Of a stretch of DNA of 64,000 bases, positions 33,955 through 41,674 are shown one piece after another (within the stretch, counting starts at the first letter, position 1; each line of letters opens with the position of its first letter). The stretch is from Hafnia alvei. Lineage in GTDB: Bacteria > Pseudomonadota > Gammaproteobacteria > Enterobacterales > Enterobacteriaceae. The stretch lies in assembly GCF_964063325.1 (NCBI RefSeq), contig NZ_OZ061315.1:4588001-4652000 (forward strand), read 5' to 3'. The notes beneath the pieces are model-generated. The model searched no databases and had not been told where the DNA came from. It saw only the letters and a program-made list of their open reading frames with translations. A program made the translations under genes and the position numbers.

Positions 33955-35124
33955 ATGCCATTAGCTCTGTTTGCGCTGACCATCAGCGCGTTTGCCATCG
34001 GCACCACGGAGTTTGTTATCGTGGGCCTGATCCCAACTATCGCCGCAGATTTACAGGTGTCCCTGCCGTCTGCTGGCCTGCTTGTCAGCTTATATGCGCT
34101 CGGCGTTGCCATTGGCGCACCGGTGCTCACCGCGTTAACCGGCCGTATGCCGCGTAAAACGCTGTTGATTGGCCTGATGGTGCTGTTTACTCTCGGTAAC
34201 CTGTTAGCGTGGAAAGCGCCCGGCTACATGTCGCTGATGACCGCTCGCGTGCTGACCGGCTTAGCCCATGGGGTCTTTTTCTCTATCGGTTCAACGCTGG
34301 CCACCAGCTTAGTGCCGAAAGAGAAAGCCGCCAGCGCCATCGCGATTATGTTCACCGGTTTAACCGTGGCACTCGTCACCGGCGTACCTTTAGGAACCTT
34401 TATTGGCCAACACTTTGGCTGGCATGAAACGTTCTTGGCGGTTTCGCTGCTGGGGATTATCGCCCTTATCGGTAGCCTGATTTTCGTCCCTAACGGTTTA
34501 AAACACACACCACCGGCGTCCATCGCTCGTCAGTTGACCATTTTGAAACAGCCACGCTTGTTGATGGTCTATGCTAAAACAGCTCTGGGCTACGGCGGTA
34601 ACTTTGTGGTCTTCACCTTCCTTGCGCCTATTTTGCAGCAGGTCAGTGGGTTTAGCGCCAACGCCGTAACGTGGGTGATGCTGATTTACGGAGTATCCGT
34701 GGCTGCGGGTAACTTGTGGGGTGGACGCTTAGCCGACCGCATGGGCCCAATCAAAGCACTACAAATTATTTTCTTACTGCTAGCCGCCGTACTTGCCGTG
34801 TTCAGTTTCACCGCGCACAGCCCAGTGTTGGCCTTGATTACCGTGTTGTTCTGGGGTGCAGTCGCCTTTGGTAACGTCCCAGGTTTGCAGGTTTATGTGG
34901 TGCAACAGGCAGAACGCTACGCACCTCACGCCGTTGACGTGGCTTCTGGCTTGAACATCGCAGCCTTTAACCTCGGCATCGCCGGTGGGGCATGGGTCGG
35001 CGGTATGATCGTTGAGAACTATGGCCTGATGGTGACACCGTGGGTTGGCGCAATTGTGGTTCTGCTCGCATTTGGTATGACACGTTGGAGCGGCGCATTA
35101 GACAAACGTGTATGTGCTCAGTAA
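33955..35124 (+). CDS. MFS drug/sugar efflux transporter (DHA1, AraJ/YdhP-like)
   Basis: The 389-aa 12-helix permease begins PLALFALTISAFAIGTTEFV, with the GTTEF motif of the AraJ/YdhP/CmlA-related subgroup. Motif A is degenerate (TGRMPRKTLLIGLM), and motif C-like ALVTGVPLGTFIG lies in TM5, typical of efflux pumps. The substrate is unknown. GGAGTTTGCAGTT precedes the start. It ends 39 bp before cdh, but a shared transcript is not certain. Confidence 0.88.
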   Translation: MPLALFALTISAFAIGTTEFVIVGLIPTIAADLQVSLPSAGLLVSLYALGVAIGAPVLTALTGRMPRKTLLIGLMVLFTLGNLLAWKAPGYMSLMTARVLTGLAHGVFFSIGSTLATSLVPKEKAASAIAIMFTGLTVALVTGVPLGTFIGQHFGWHETFLAVSLLGIIALIGSLIFVPNGLKHTPPASIARQLTILKQPRLLMVYAKTALGYGGNFVVFTFLAPILQQVSGFSANAVTWVMLIYGVSVAAGNLWGGRLADRMGPIKALQIIFLLLAAVLAVFSFTAHSPVLALITVLFWGAVAFGNVPGLQVYVVQQAERYAPHAVDVASGLNIAAFNLGIAGGAWVGGMIVENYGLMVTPWVGAIVVLLAFGMTRWSGALDKRVCAQ

Positions 35125-35163
35125 GGTAAGCGTCCTTTAAACCACTTTATGGGAAGTTTGGTA

Positions 35164-35946
35164 ATGACAAGATTTCAGCGCAAAACAGGATTCATCGTAC
35201 TGATTGTTATTGTGCTCCTCGTCATTACCAGCTTCTTCTTCCTTCGTCCCTCGCACCCTGATGCGCTGTGGAAAATTGTCAGCCAGCAGTGCGTGCCGCA
35301 TCAACAACAACGACAAAACCCAAGCCCCTGTGCCAAGGTCAACCTTGCGCAGGGATTTGTGGTATTTAAAGACCGCAACGGCCCTCTGCAATACCTATTG
35401 ATGCCAACCGCCAAGGTCACAGGCATTGAATCTCCCCTCTTGTTAAACCCACAGCAACCCAACTATTTTGCCGATGCATGGCAACGGCGGGATTGGCTGT
35501 CAAAGCGTTATGGCAAACCAGTGCCGGAAAACCTGCTGTCATTTACCATTAATTCTGAATATGGACGAACGCAAAATCAGCTGCATATCCATATGTCCTG
35601 CACTAAACCCAAGGTACTTGCGCGGATTACGGCTTTAGCGCCCTCACTGTCATCGCAATGGCAACCGATACAGATTGGGATCAATCACCACAGTTACTGG
35701 GCGCGAACGCTCGACAAAAACGCGCTGGGGAAAAATAGCCCATTCATTCTGTTAGCCGAAGGTTTACCGCAGGCGCGGGAAAATATGGGAGCATTTGGGC
35801 TGGCATTGCTTCCCACGACGGAAGGCAACTTTGTGCTGCTGGCAACCCAGCGCGAATGGTGGCGATTGAATTTGGCTTCTATCGAGGAAATACAGGATCA
35901 CAGCTGTGCGGCATTATATGATACGGCGAATACGCTCGCCAAATAG
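35164..35946 (+). CDS. cdh: CDP-diacylglycerol pyrophosphatase
   Basis: The 260-aa protein has an N-terminal membrane anchor (IVLIVIVLLVITSFFFL) and the HIT-like catalytic motif NQLHIHMSC. Other shared blocks with E. coli Cdh are QNPSPCAKV, GPLQYLLMPT, SPLLLNPQQPNYF and ASIEEIQDHSC. It hydrolyses CDP-diacylglycerol to phosphatidate and CMP. I start at the ATG at 35164, which has GGAAG 8 bp upstream; a Met five codons earlier has no such site. Confidence 0.94.
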   Translation: MTRFQRKTGFIVLIVIVLLVITSFFFLRPSHPDALWKIVSQQCVPHQQQRQNPSPCAKVNLAQGFVVFKDRNGPLQYLLMPTAKVTGIESPLLLNPQQPNYFADAWQRRDWLSKRYGKPVPENLLSFTINSEYGRTQNQLHIHMSCTKPKVLARITALAPSLSSQWQPIQIGINHHSYWARTLDKNALGKNSPFILLAEGLPQARENMGAFGLALLPTTEGNFVLLATQREWWRLNLASIEEIQDHSCAALYDTANTLAK

Positions 35947-35947
35947 C

Positions 35948-35967
35948 CGGGGCGGAAACCCGCCCCG
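35948..35967. terminator. Terminator between cdh and the GlsB-like gene
   Basis: CGGGGCGG (35948-35955) pairs with CCGCCCCG (35960-35967) across AAAC. The genes are convergent; T tracts are poor. Confidence 0.7.
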
Positions 35968-35976
35968 AACAAGAGA

Positions 35977-36225
35977 TTAGCTGCGGATTTTTCGGTAGAT
36001 AAACAGCACCACCAATGCACCAATAACGGCAACGATAAAGCTGCCGAAATTAAATCCATCGACTCTACCGTAGCCAAAGAAGGTACTGATATAACCGCCG
36101 ACAACGGCACCCACAACCCCAAGGATCACGGTAACAATAAACCCACCGCCGTCTTTCCCCGGCATAATCCATTTAGCCAGAATACCGGCAATAAGACCGA
36201 AAATAATCCACGAAAGGATACCCAT
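35977..36225 (-). CDS. GlsB/YeaQ/YmgE family membrane protein
   Basis: The 82-aa protein is made of three hydrophobic segments rich in Gly: ILSWIIFGLIAGILAKWIMPG, then GGFIVTVILGVVGAVVGGYI and FIVAVIGALVVLFIYRKI. The KWIMPGKDGGG motif is the mark of the transglycosylase-associated (Transgly_assoc) family. These are stress-induced inner-membrane proteins of unclear function. Confidence 0.92.
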   Translation of the reverse strand: MGILSWIIFGLIAGILAKWIMPGKDGGGFIVTVILGVVGAVVGGYISTFFGYGRVDGFNFGSFIVAVIGALVVLFIYRKIRS

Positions 36226-36291
36226 ATACTCCCCCTAAATTTACTGATTAAAAATAATCTTACCCACACCTAAATTATAGTGCGCCTTACG

Positions 36292-36804
36292 CTACGGGTT
36301 GCTATTTGTCTTTGGCGTTTCGTTTGCTGGAGCCGCACCATTCTGAGCCGGCGGGTTTTGCTTCATGCTGTCTTTAATCGCCTGAGTTTTGGTTTGAGCC
36401 TCGGCGGAAAGATCGTTTGCACCGCTGATGGCGCTCTCTTTAATGGTCTTCGCCTGATCGATTATTTGATCGCTCTGCTGCTTGGCCTGCTGCTCTATGG
36501 ATTTGGCCTTAGCTTTCGCATCATCCGTAAGGGCATCGGCACGTTTTTCGGCTTCACTTTTAATCGCTTTAGCTTTATCGCTGAGTTGATCGGCCTGTGC
36601 ATCCGCTTCTTTCTTCAGCTCATTGGCTTTTTGTTTAGCGGCATCGGTAATTTGATCGGCTTTATTATCCGCTGCGTCTTTGATTTGTTCCGCGTTATCT
36701 TTCGCTTTATCAAGATTGGCATCAACTTTAGTGGAATCGTCACAGCCCGCGACAACCAACCCAATAAAAGAAGCTAACAGGACTTTATTCCATACTTTCA
36801 TCAT
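36292..36804 (-). CDS. Alanine/lysine-rich coiled-coil lipoprotein
   Basis: The 170-aa precursor has a lipoprotein signal peptide with lipobox VVAGC (Cys at about residue 20). The mature part is almost entirely a long amphipathic helix built of A-K-x-x-A-D-Q/E heptad-like units (residues about 30-145), ending in a Pro/Asn-rich tail. This resembles LEA-like or Lpp-like envelope proteins. Asp follows the Cys (CDD), which by the +2 rule suggests inner-membrane retention. The start at 36804 is chosen for AAGGAAAACGG upstream and the correct signal peptide. It is not a family I can name. Confidence 0.8.
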   Translation of the reverse strand: MMKVWNKVLLASFIGLVVAGCDDSTKVDANLDKAKDNAEQIKDAADNKADQITDAAKQKANELKKEADAQADQLSDKAKAIKSEAEKRADALTDDAKAKAKSIEQQAKQQSDQIIDQAKTIKESAISGANDLSAEAQTKTQAIKDSMKQNPPAQNGAAPANETPKTNSNP

Positions 36805-36915
36805 CCGTTTTCCTTGATATCTGTGTGTATTAAAAATGAACAACACAATCATGTTGTTACACCCAGAAAGCATAGTACAAATTCTCTGCCTCGCCATTTT
36901 TGACAAGGCGACTGA

Positions 36916-38967
36916 CTATTTTTTCATCCCTTTTAGCATGCCGCCACACTGGTTAGAGTCCACATCGCTGGGTGAAATCAACGCCAGTAAAGCTGCTGCT
37001 GGGGCAACCACTGCGCCAAGCGCCACGGCAGCAACGCCGCGCGCAATCAGCGGTCCGGCTTTAACGCCCGCATCAGGATGCTTAAATGTACCCTTTACAT
37101 AAAGCGGCGAACGCAGGGTTAGAACCCGCATACCTTTGCTTTCAGGATCGACAGACAAATCCATGCGTTCGGTGGCCAGATTAACGTTACCCGAAATATT
37201 GATCACCGCATTTTCGGTGTCGAACACAAACAGGCGAGTCGCGGCTAAACCATTTTTAATGCCGATGTCCGCTGCCGCACAGTTGATCTTCACCTCATCG
37301 TCACCAAACAGCTTACCAACCAGATAATTCCCCACGTTCAGGCCCGCAATTTCCATCAGGTTGCGGCTTATCACACCATCGTTGATTAGGAGACGCACAT
37401 CGCCGTTGCTGGTACCCAGCAAGTCAGCCACCGAGTTGCCCGTGCCGCTGATTTTGGCATCGCCGTTGAGCTGCCCTAAGCTACGGCGCATCGACTCAAC
37501 GTTAGGCAACAGTTTCTGTAACTGGAAACCACGTGCATGCAAATCCGCCATGCCGCGCATTGGCGTGCGTTGCCCTTCCAAACGAATTGTCGAATTCAAA
37601 TTACCGCCAGCCACGCCAAAACGCAGCGGATCCATTAACAGCGTGCCGTTGTTGAGCACCAAATGGGTGTAGAGATCGCTCAGCGGCAAGGACTCACCGT
37701 GTTCAATCCGCTTGGCGGTAAATTTAACGTCGGCATCCATCGTCGACCACTGCTTGGTATCAAATTTATCAGCAGGTAAAACTTTGTCTGACGGCTGTGT
37801 GGCTTTATCGCCTCGGTTCACCTTCTCCTGATTAGAATCAGCCCCGATCAGCGGCGCTAAATCAGCAAAACGCAGCTGGTTAGACACCAGTTCACCGCTC
37901 AGTGAAGGACGTGGTTTGCTCACTTGATAGGTCAGGCTGCCGTGAATATCGCTGTCGCCGATTTTGCCGTTGAAGTTTTGATAGCGGTAAATCGCGCCTT
38001 TATCGCGTTTAAGCTCTGCGCTTAAATGACCATCGGTGGAATAAGGCGGCGTATCCGGTAATACGATCCCGGTCAGTTTATGCAGCTGACTTAAACTCTG
38101 CCCGGAGAATTGTAATCGCAGATCGAGCGCGCCTAAATTCAGCGGATCGCTAAGCGTACCGGCAATCGCAACCCGCGTTTTGCCTGAACGCACATCGGCC
38201 TGTAGTGGGAATAAGCCATCAGGATCGCGTAACGCCAGCATCCCACCTATCTTGCCGCTGCCCGAGAGCGATTCACCGTTGTACGACCCATCGACTTTCC
38301 AGCCAAAGACATAGTCAGGTGCTTTCTTACCAGTAACCTTCTTCGCCGCACCGCTGTTTCCCATCACCTCACTAAACGGCAACGGTTTTCCCAGCGGATC
38401 GACGGTGGCCTTGAGTTTTGCATGGGCGATCGCATCGTCATAAGCGATCACCCCCTGATCAAACACAATGTCGTCGATCTTGAAAGACCATGCAGACTTT
38501 TGATCCTTCGCCCGATCGTCCGTTGAGGAATTAGCGAGTTCAAACGTCCAGTTATTCTTACCATTTGCTAGCCTACGCAGCGAAGCATCTGGCTGTTTGA
38601 GTTTAATGCGAGGGATATAAACCTGTTTGCCGAGCAGCGCCAACGGGGCGAGGCTGGCATCAACCCGTTCCAGCGTAACCATCGATACCGCAGGGATCTC
38701 CGGCGGATTACCGAGCACGATATCTTCAGCGTGAATATGTGGCCAAGGCACCCAAGAGCGCCAGCCTGTTTCATCGGTAGGGCGCGCCCAATCCACGCCA
38801 AGATCGCCTCGAATAGCGAATGGCCGATTGAGTTCTGTAGAGACTTTTTGATTGATCGTAGGTTTGAGTCGGTTCCAATCAAAGGTCATCACAAAGACAA
38901 CGATCCCAACGATCAATACCACTAAGATCCCTGCTAACCAGCTAAATGCTTTTCCTGTTCTGGTCAT
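36916..38967 (-). CDS. yhjG: AsmA-family protein YhjG
   Basis: The 683-aa protein has an N-terminal membrane anchor (AFSWLAGILVVLIVGIVVFVM) and a long periplasmic beta-rich region. The C-terminal AsmA domain has INDGVISRNLMEIAGLNVGNYLVGKLFGDD (partly) and SPLYVKGTFKHPDAGVKAGPL. It matches E. coli YhjG in length and position before pdeH. AsmA-like proteins such as TamB, YhdP and YdbH span the periplasm and move phospholipids; YhjG is a smaller paralogue without a firm role. Confidence 0.93.
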   Translation of the reverse strand: MTRTGKAFSWLAGILVVLIVGIVVFVMTFDWNRLKPTINQKVSTELNRPFAIRGDLGVDWARPTDETGWRSWVPWPHIHAEDIVLGNPPEIPAVSMVTLERVDASLAPLALLGKQVYIPRIKLKQPDASLRRLANGKNNWTFELANSSTDDRAKDQKSAWSFKIDDIVFDQGVIAYDDAIAHAKLKATVDPLGKPLPFSEVMGNSGAAKKVTGKKAPDYVFGWKVDGSYNGESLSGSGKIGGMLALRDPDGLFPLQADVRSGKTRVAIAGTLSDPLNLGALDLRLQFSGQSLSQLHKLTGIVLPDTPPYSTDGHLSAELKRDKGAIYRYQNFNGKIGDSDIHGSLTYQVSKPRPSLSGELVSNQLRFADLAPLIGADSNQEKVNRGDKATQPSDKVLPADKFDTKQWSTMDADVKFTAKRIEHGESLPLSDLYTHLVLNNGTLLMDPLRFGVAGGNLNSTIRLEGQRTPMRGMADLHARGFQLQKLLPNVESMRRSLGQLNGDAKISGTGNSVADLLGTSNGDVRLLINDGVISRNLMEIAGLNVGNYLVGKLFGDDEVKINCAAADIGIKNGLAATRLFVFDTENAVINISGNVNLATERMDLSVDPESKGMRVLTLRSPLYVKGTFKHPDAGVKAGPLIARGVAAVALGAVVAPAAALLALISPSDVDSNQCGGMLKGMKK

Positions 38968-39081
38968 GGCATATCCTAAATATTTAATCTAATTGATGAT
39001 GTTTCCCACACATAACCATAGGTTAAATATTAGATATATGCCCGTTTACGGGCAAAACTGGAGGCTTATTACCCGTAAAAA

Positions 39082-39864
39082 TCACTCGCGAAAGAGCGTG
39101 GGCAATTGGTGCAGAGAGTCGAATCGATTCGGGCGGGAGAGATAGAAACCCTGCGCAGCGCAGGCCTCTGAGCGTTTTACCAGCATCCATTCCTGAGAGG
39201 TTTCAACCCCCTCGACAATAACGCCTTTGGTATAACGACTCATCAACGCCACTAATGCATAAAATAGCCGAACGCCCTCATGGCTTTCGCGTAAAAACGA
39301 GAACAGCGCGCGATCAAGTTTGACGAACTCATAGCGGCACTCCATCAGCGAAGAGAAATTTGCTAATCCGCTGCCAAAATCATCGAGCCATAAACGATGT
39401 ACATCTTCTAGCGACTGAATAGGGATCGTCAGCGCCGCATACGCATGTTCAACCATTTCAAAGCGCAAATAGGGCATACTTTCCAGCAGATTACGGGCTT
39501 CTGGTAATAGCTGAATAGACTGCAACGTTTGTCCATCAACGTTCACAGATACCAACAAATCGCGCTGCTGAATAAAGCTATGCCAATGCTGAATCAGCCT
39601 AAGCTGTTCCAGCACCACATCTTCACGCAGATCCTGTGAGATTTGCTCGAAGTAATCTTCAGGCGATAAACGGCAATCAGGATTATCAGGGTGGTAAACC
39701 GCTGTCAGCAGTTCAATCGCTAACGGCACACCGCTGGTACAGTAAATAGGCTGGAAGGTATAGCTTCTCTGGCACTGGCTCCAGAAATTTAGCTCGCGGG
39801 TAGGCTCCAGTGCGGGCAACGTGGGCATAATCCACCCCGCCTCGATTGTCTTGCCAATTTTCAT
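39082..39864 (-). CDS. pdeH: c-di-GMP phosphodiesterase PdeH (YhjH)
   Basis: The 260-aa stand-alone EAL protein has the motif as AIELLTAVY, the metal-binding N of SVNVDGQTL, FEMVEH, the LWLDDFGSGLANFSSL loop, KLDRALF, and VIVEGVETSQEW. All catalytic positions appear present. PdeH is the main flagellar-regulon phosphodiesterase that lowers c-di-GMP and relieves YcgR braking; it counteracts cellulose synthesis. The start at 39864 is chosen because it aligns with E. coli YhjH; in-frame Met codons at 39885 and 39888 are alternatives, and none has a strong ribosome binding site. Confidence 0.9.
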   Translation of the reverse strand: MKIGKTIEAGWIMPTLPALEPTRELNFWSQCQRSYTFQPIYCTSGVPLAIELLTAVYHPDNPDCRLSPEDYFEQISQDLREDVVLEQLRLIQHWHSFIQQRDLLVSVNVDGQTLQSIQLLPEARNLLESMPYLRFEMVEHAYAALTIPIQSLEDVHRLWLDDFGSGLANFSSLMECRYEFVKLDRALFSFLRESHEGVRLFYALVALMSRYTKGVIVEGVETSQEWMLVKRSEACAAQGFYLSRPNRFDSLHQLPTLFRE

Positions 39865-39965
39865 GTATCCACCATCCGCATACATCATGTGAGAACCATT
39901 TTCTTTGCCCTTGCGGACAATGAACAAAATCAGTTATCGGCAAGGATCCTTAAATCTTTATAGCC

Positions 39966-39990
39966 AAAATAATTCAAGTTACTTGAATGC
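39966..39990. repeat. Intergenic repeat arm (copy D)
   Basis: CAAAATAATTCAAGTT resembles the arm of the 21001-21073 family. It is combined with a local palindrome ATTCAAGT-T-ACTTGAAT (39972-39988). It lies upstream of both pdeH and the tautomerase gene. Confidence 0.5.
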
Positions 39991-40100
39991 GGCTAACGGA
40001 TCAGCGGTAACCAAATAGCGGAGCTTGGCAAATGAGCTACGCTATTAATTCGTTTTATGGGAATTTATTAGCCTATTTTTTACACCAATGGAGTATCAAA

Positions 40101-40301
40101 ATGCCTTTCGTTAATATCAAAATCACTCGTGAAGGGGCCACCACCGAGCAAAAAGAAGCGCTGATAGCTGGTGTCACTCAGTTACTGGTCGATACGATGG
40201 GAAAAAACCCGGCCACCACCGTGGTTATCATTGAGGAAGTCGAAACCGATAACTGGGGAATTGGCGGAAAAAGCGTGACCGAGCTGCGCAAGAAAAAGTA
40301 G
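40101..40301 (+). CDS. 4-oxalocrotonate tautomerase family enzyme
   Basis: The 66-aa protein begins MPFVNIKITREGATTEQKEA. After Met removal, Pro1 is the catalytic base of this family, and Arg near residue 11 is conserved. The C-terminal part reads VVIIEEVETDNWGIGGKSV, as in YdcE/PptA-like and 4-OT proteins. The substrate is unknown. GGAGTATCAAA precedes the start, which rules out the longer reading from 40032. Confidence 0.9.
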   Translation: MPFVNIKITREGATTEQKEALIAGVTQLLVDTMGKNPATTVVIIEEVETDNWGIGGKSVTELRKKK

Positions 40302-40370
40302 CGTGCAGTAGTAAACAGTAACCTAATGCCGCCCACTTAAGCTCAATTTTAGGGGAAGTACACCGATGGG

Positions 40371-40493
40371 GTCGTAGCGGCGTAAGCCGCCGACAACTTT
40401 GCCTGGAGCAAAGTTGAACAACGCTTCGGCGTTGGCCCTTGAGGTGGAACACAAGGATGTGTTCCATAACGGCCCCGCGGGGTACTAGCCCCG
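40371..40493. repeat. Tandem array of five stem-loops
   Basis: Five adjacent hairpins occupy 123 bp: GTCGTAGCGGC/GCCGCCGAC (40371-40394); CAACTTTGC/GCAAAGTTG (40394-40416); CAACGC-TTCG-GCGTTG (40419-40434); GGAACACA/TGTGTTCC (40446-40465); and CGGGG/CCCCG (40478-40493). All stems are perfect or nearly so and have different sequences. I recall similar stretches between genes in other Enterobacterales, so it is probably a dispersed element. Confidence 0.8.
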
Positions 40494-40556
40494 TGTATCT
40501 CGATCGCCAAAACGACATTACACAAAACACTCATTTTTAGATCCATATCATATAAA

Positions 40557-40575
40557 AATAGAACACTGTTTTATT
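40557..40575. promoter_or_regulatory. KdgR-type operator upstream of kdgK
   Basis: AATAGAACACTGTTTTATT is a near-perfect palindrome that fits the KdgR box (AATRAAAYRYTRTTTYATT). KdgR represses hexuronate and pectin catabolism genes and is released by 2-keto-3-deoxygluconate, the KdgK substrate. Confidence 0.75.
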
Positions 40576-40653
40576 TATATTGACGCTGAGTTTTCCAACG
40601 GGGAAACTAAGATAACTGCGTTTTTACGACCTCAATAAAACAGGCTTTCCTTC

Positions 40654-41598
40654 ATGACCATTGCTTCCCATTCCAATGCAAAAATTGCCGTCATCGGCGA
40701 ATGTATGATTGAACTGTCGCAAAAAGGTGCGGATCTTTCCCGTGGCTTTGGTGGCGATACGCTGAATACCTCGGTTTATCTTTCACGTCAGGTGCCTGAA
40801 AATGAGCTAGCCGTGCACTATGTCACCGCGTTAGGTACAGATACGTTCAGCAACGAAATGTTGGATGCGTGGCAGCGTGAAGGGGTAAAAACTGAGTTAA
40901 CCCAGCGCTTGGACAACAAACTTCCCGGCCTCTATTTTATTGAAACCGACGCCAACGGCGAACGCACCTTTTACTACTGGCGCAACGATGCCGCTGCACG
41001 CTATTGGCTAGACGGCGAAAAAGCCGATGCGATTTGTGACCAATTAGCTCAATTTGATTATCTGTATCTCAGCGGAATTAGCCTTGCTATCCTCAACGAG
41101 GAAAGTCGTGAGCGCTTACTCACTTTATTAAAGCGCTGTCGCGCCAACGGGGGCAAAGTTATTTTTGATAATAACTACCGTCCACGTCTGTGGCAGAGCG
41201 TCGAACAAACACAGGCAGCCTATACCGCAATGCTGGCCTGCACCGATATCGCCTTCTTAACGTTGGATGATGAAGATCTGCTGTGGGGGCAAAAAGCCGC
41301 TGATGAGGTTATTGCACGCACCCATGCACTAGGCGTGAGTGAGGTGGTGATTAAACGCGGCGCTGATTCTTGTATTGTTTCAGTCGATGGGCAAACCGTA
41401 GACGTGCCCGCGGTTAAACTACCAAAAGAAAAGGTGGTTGATACCACCGCAGCGGGTGACTCATTCAGCGCCGGTTACTTAGCTGTTCGTCTGCGTGGCG
41501 GAACACCAGCCGCATCGGCACAACGCGGACATCAAACCGCCAGCACCGTCATTCAGTACCGTGGGGCCATCATCCCGCAGGAAGCCATGCCTCGCTAA
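40654..41598 (+). CDS. kdgK: 2-keto-3-deoxygluconate kinase
   Basis: The 314-aa PfkB-family sugar kinase phosphorylates 2-keto-3-deoxygluconate to KDPG for Entner-Doudoroff cleavage. It has IAVIGECMIELSQKGADLSRG at the N-terminus, GGDTLNTSVYLSRQ, and the PfkB signature 2 DTTAAGDSFSAGYLAVRL with the catalytic Asp. It is very close to E. coli KdgK and holds the same place beside yhjJ and pdeH. Confidence 0.97.
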   Translation: MTIASHSNAKIAVIGECMIELSQKGADLSRGFGGDTLNTSVYLSRQVPENELAVHYVTALGTDTFSNEMLDAWQREGVKTELTQRLDNKLPGLYFIETDANGERTFYYWRNDAAARYWLDGEKADAICDQLAQFDYLYLSGISLAILNEESRERLLTLLKRCRANGGKVIFDNNYRPRLWQSVEQTQAAYTAMLACTDIAFLTLDDEDLLWGQKAADEVIARTHALGVSEVVIKRGADSCIVSVDGQTVDVPAVKLPKEKVVDTTAAGDSFSAGYLAVRLRGGTPAASAQRGHQTASTVIQYRGAIIPQEAMPR

Positions 41599-41612
41599 TA
41601 ACCTTTCTATGC

Positions 41613-41644
41613 CCCATCCTTCCCCGATCAAGGGAAAGGATGGG
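41613..41644. terminator. Terminator between convergent kdgK and yhjJ
   Basis: CCCATCCTT (41613-41621) pairs with AAGGATGGG (41636-41644), with an inner CCC/GGG stem. T tracts are short. Confidence 0.7.
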
Positions 41645-41674
41645 AAATCACAGAGTTAACCGCCTTACTGAAAT

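Larger units (their letters stand above)
40302..40653. other. Tautomerase-kdgK intergenic region
   Basis: It holds the tandem hairpin array (40371-40493), a KdgR-box-like palindrome (40557-40575) and the kdgK promoter. No protein gene is supported. Confidence 0.6.

Noticed and set aside
40228..40530. 100-codon minus-strand ORF through the hairpin array
   Set aside because: The reading frame is a by-product of the stem-loops and also runs antisense into the tautomerase gene.
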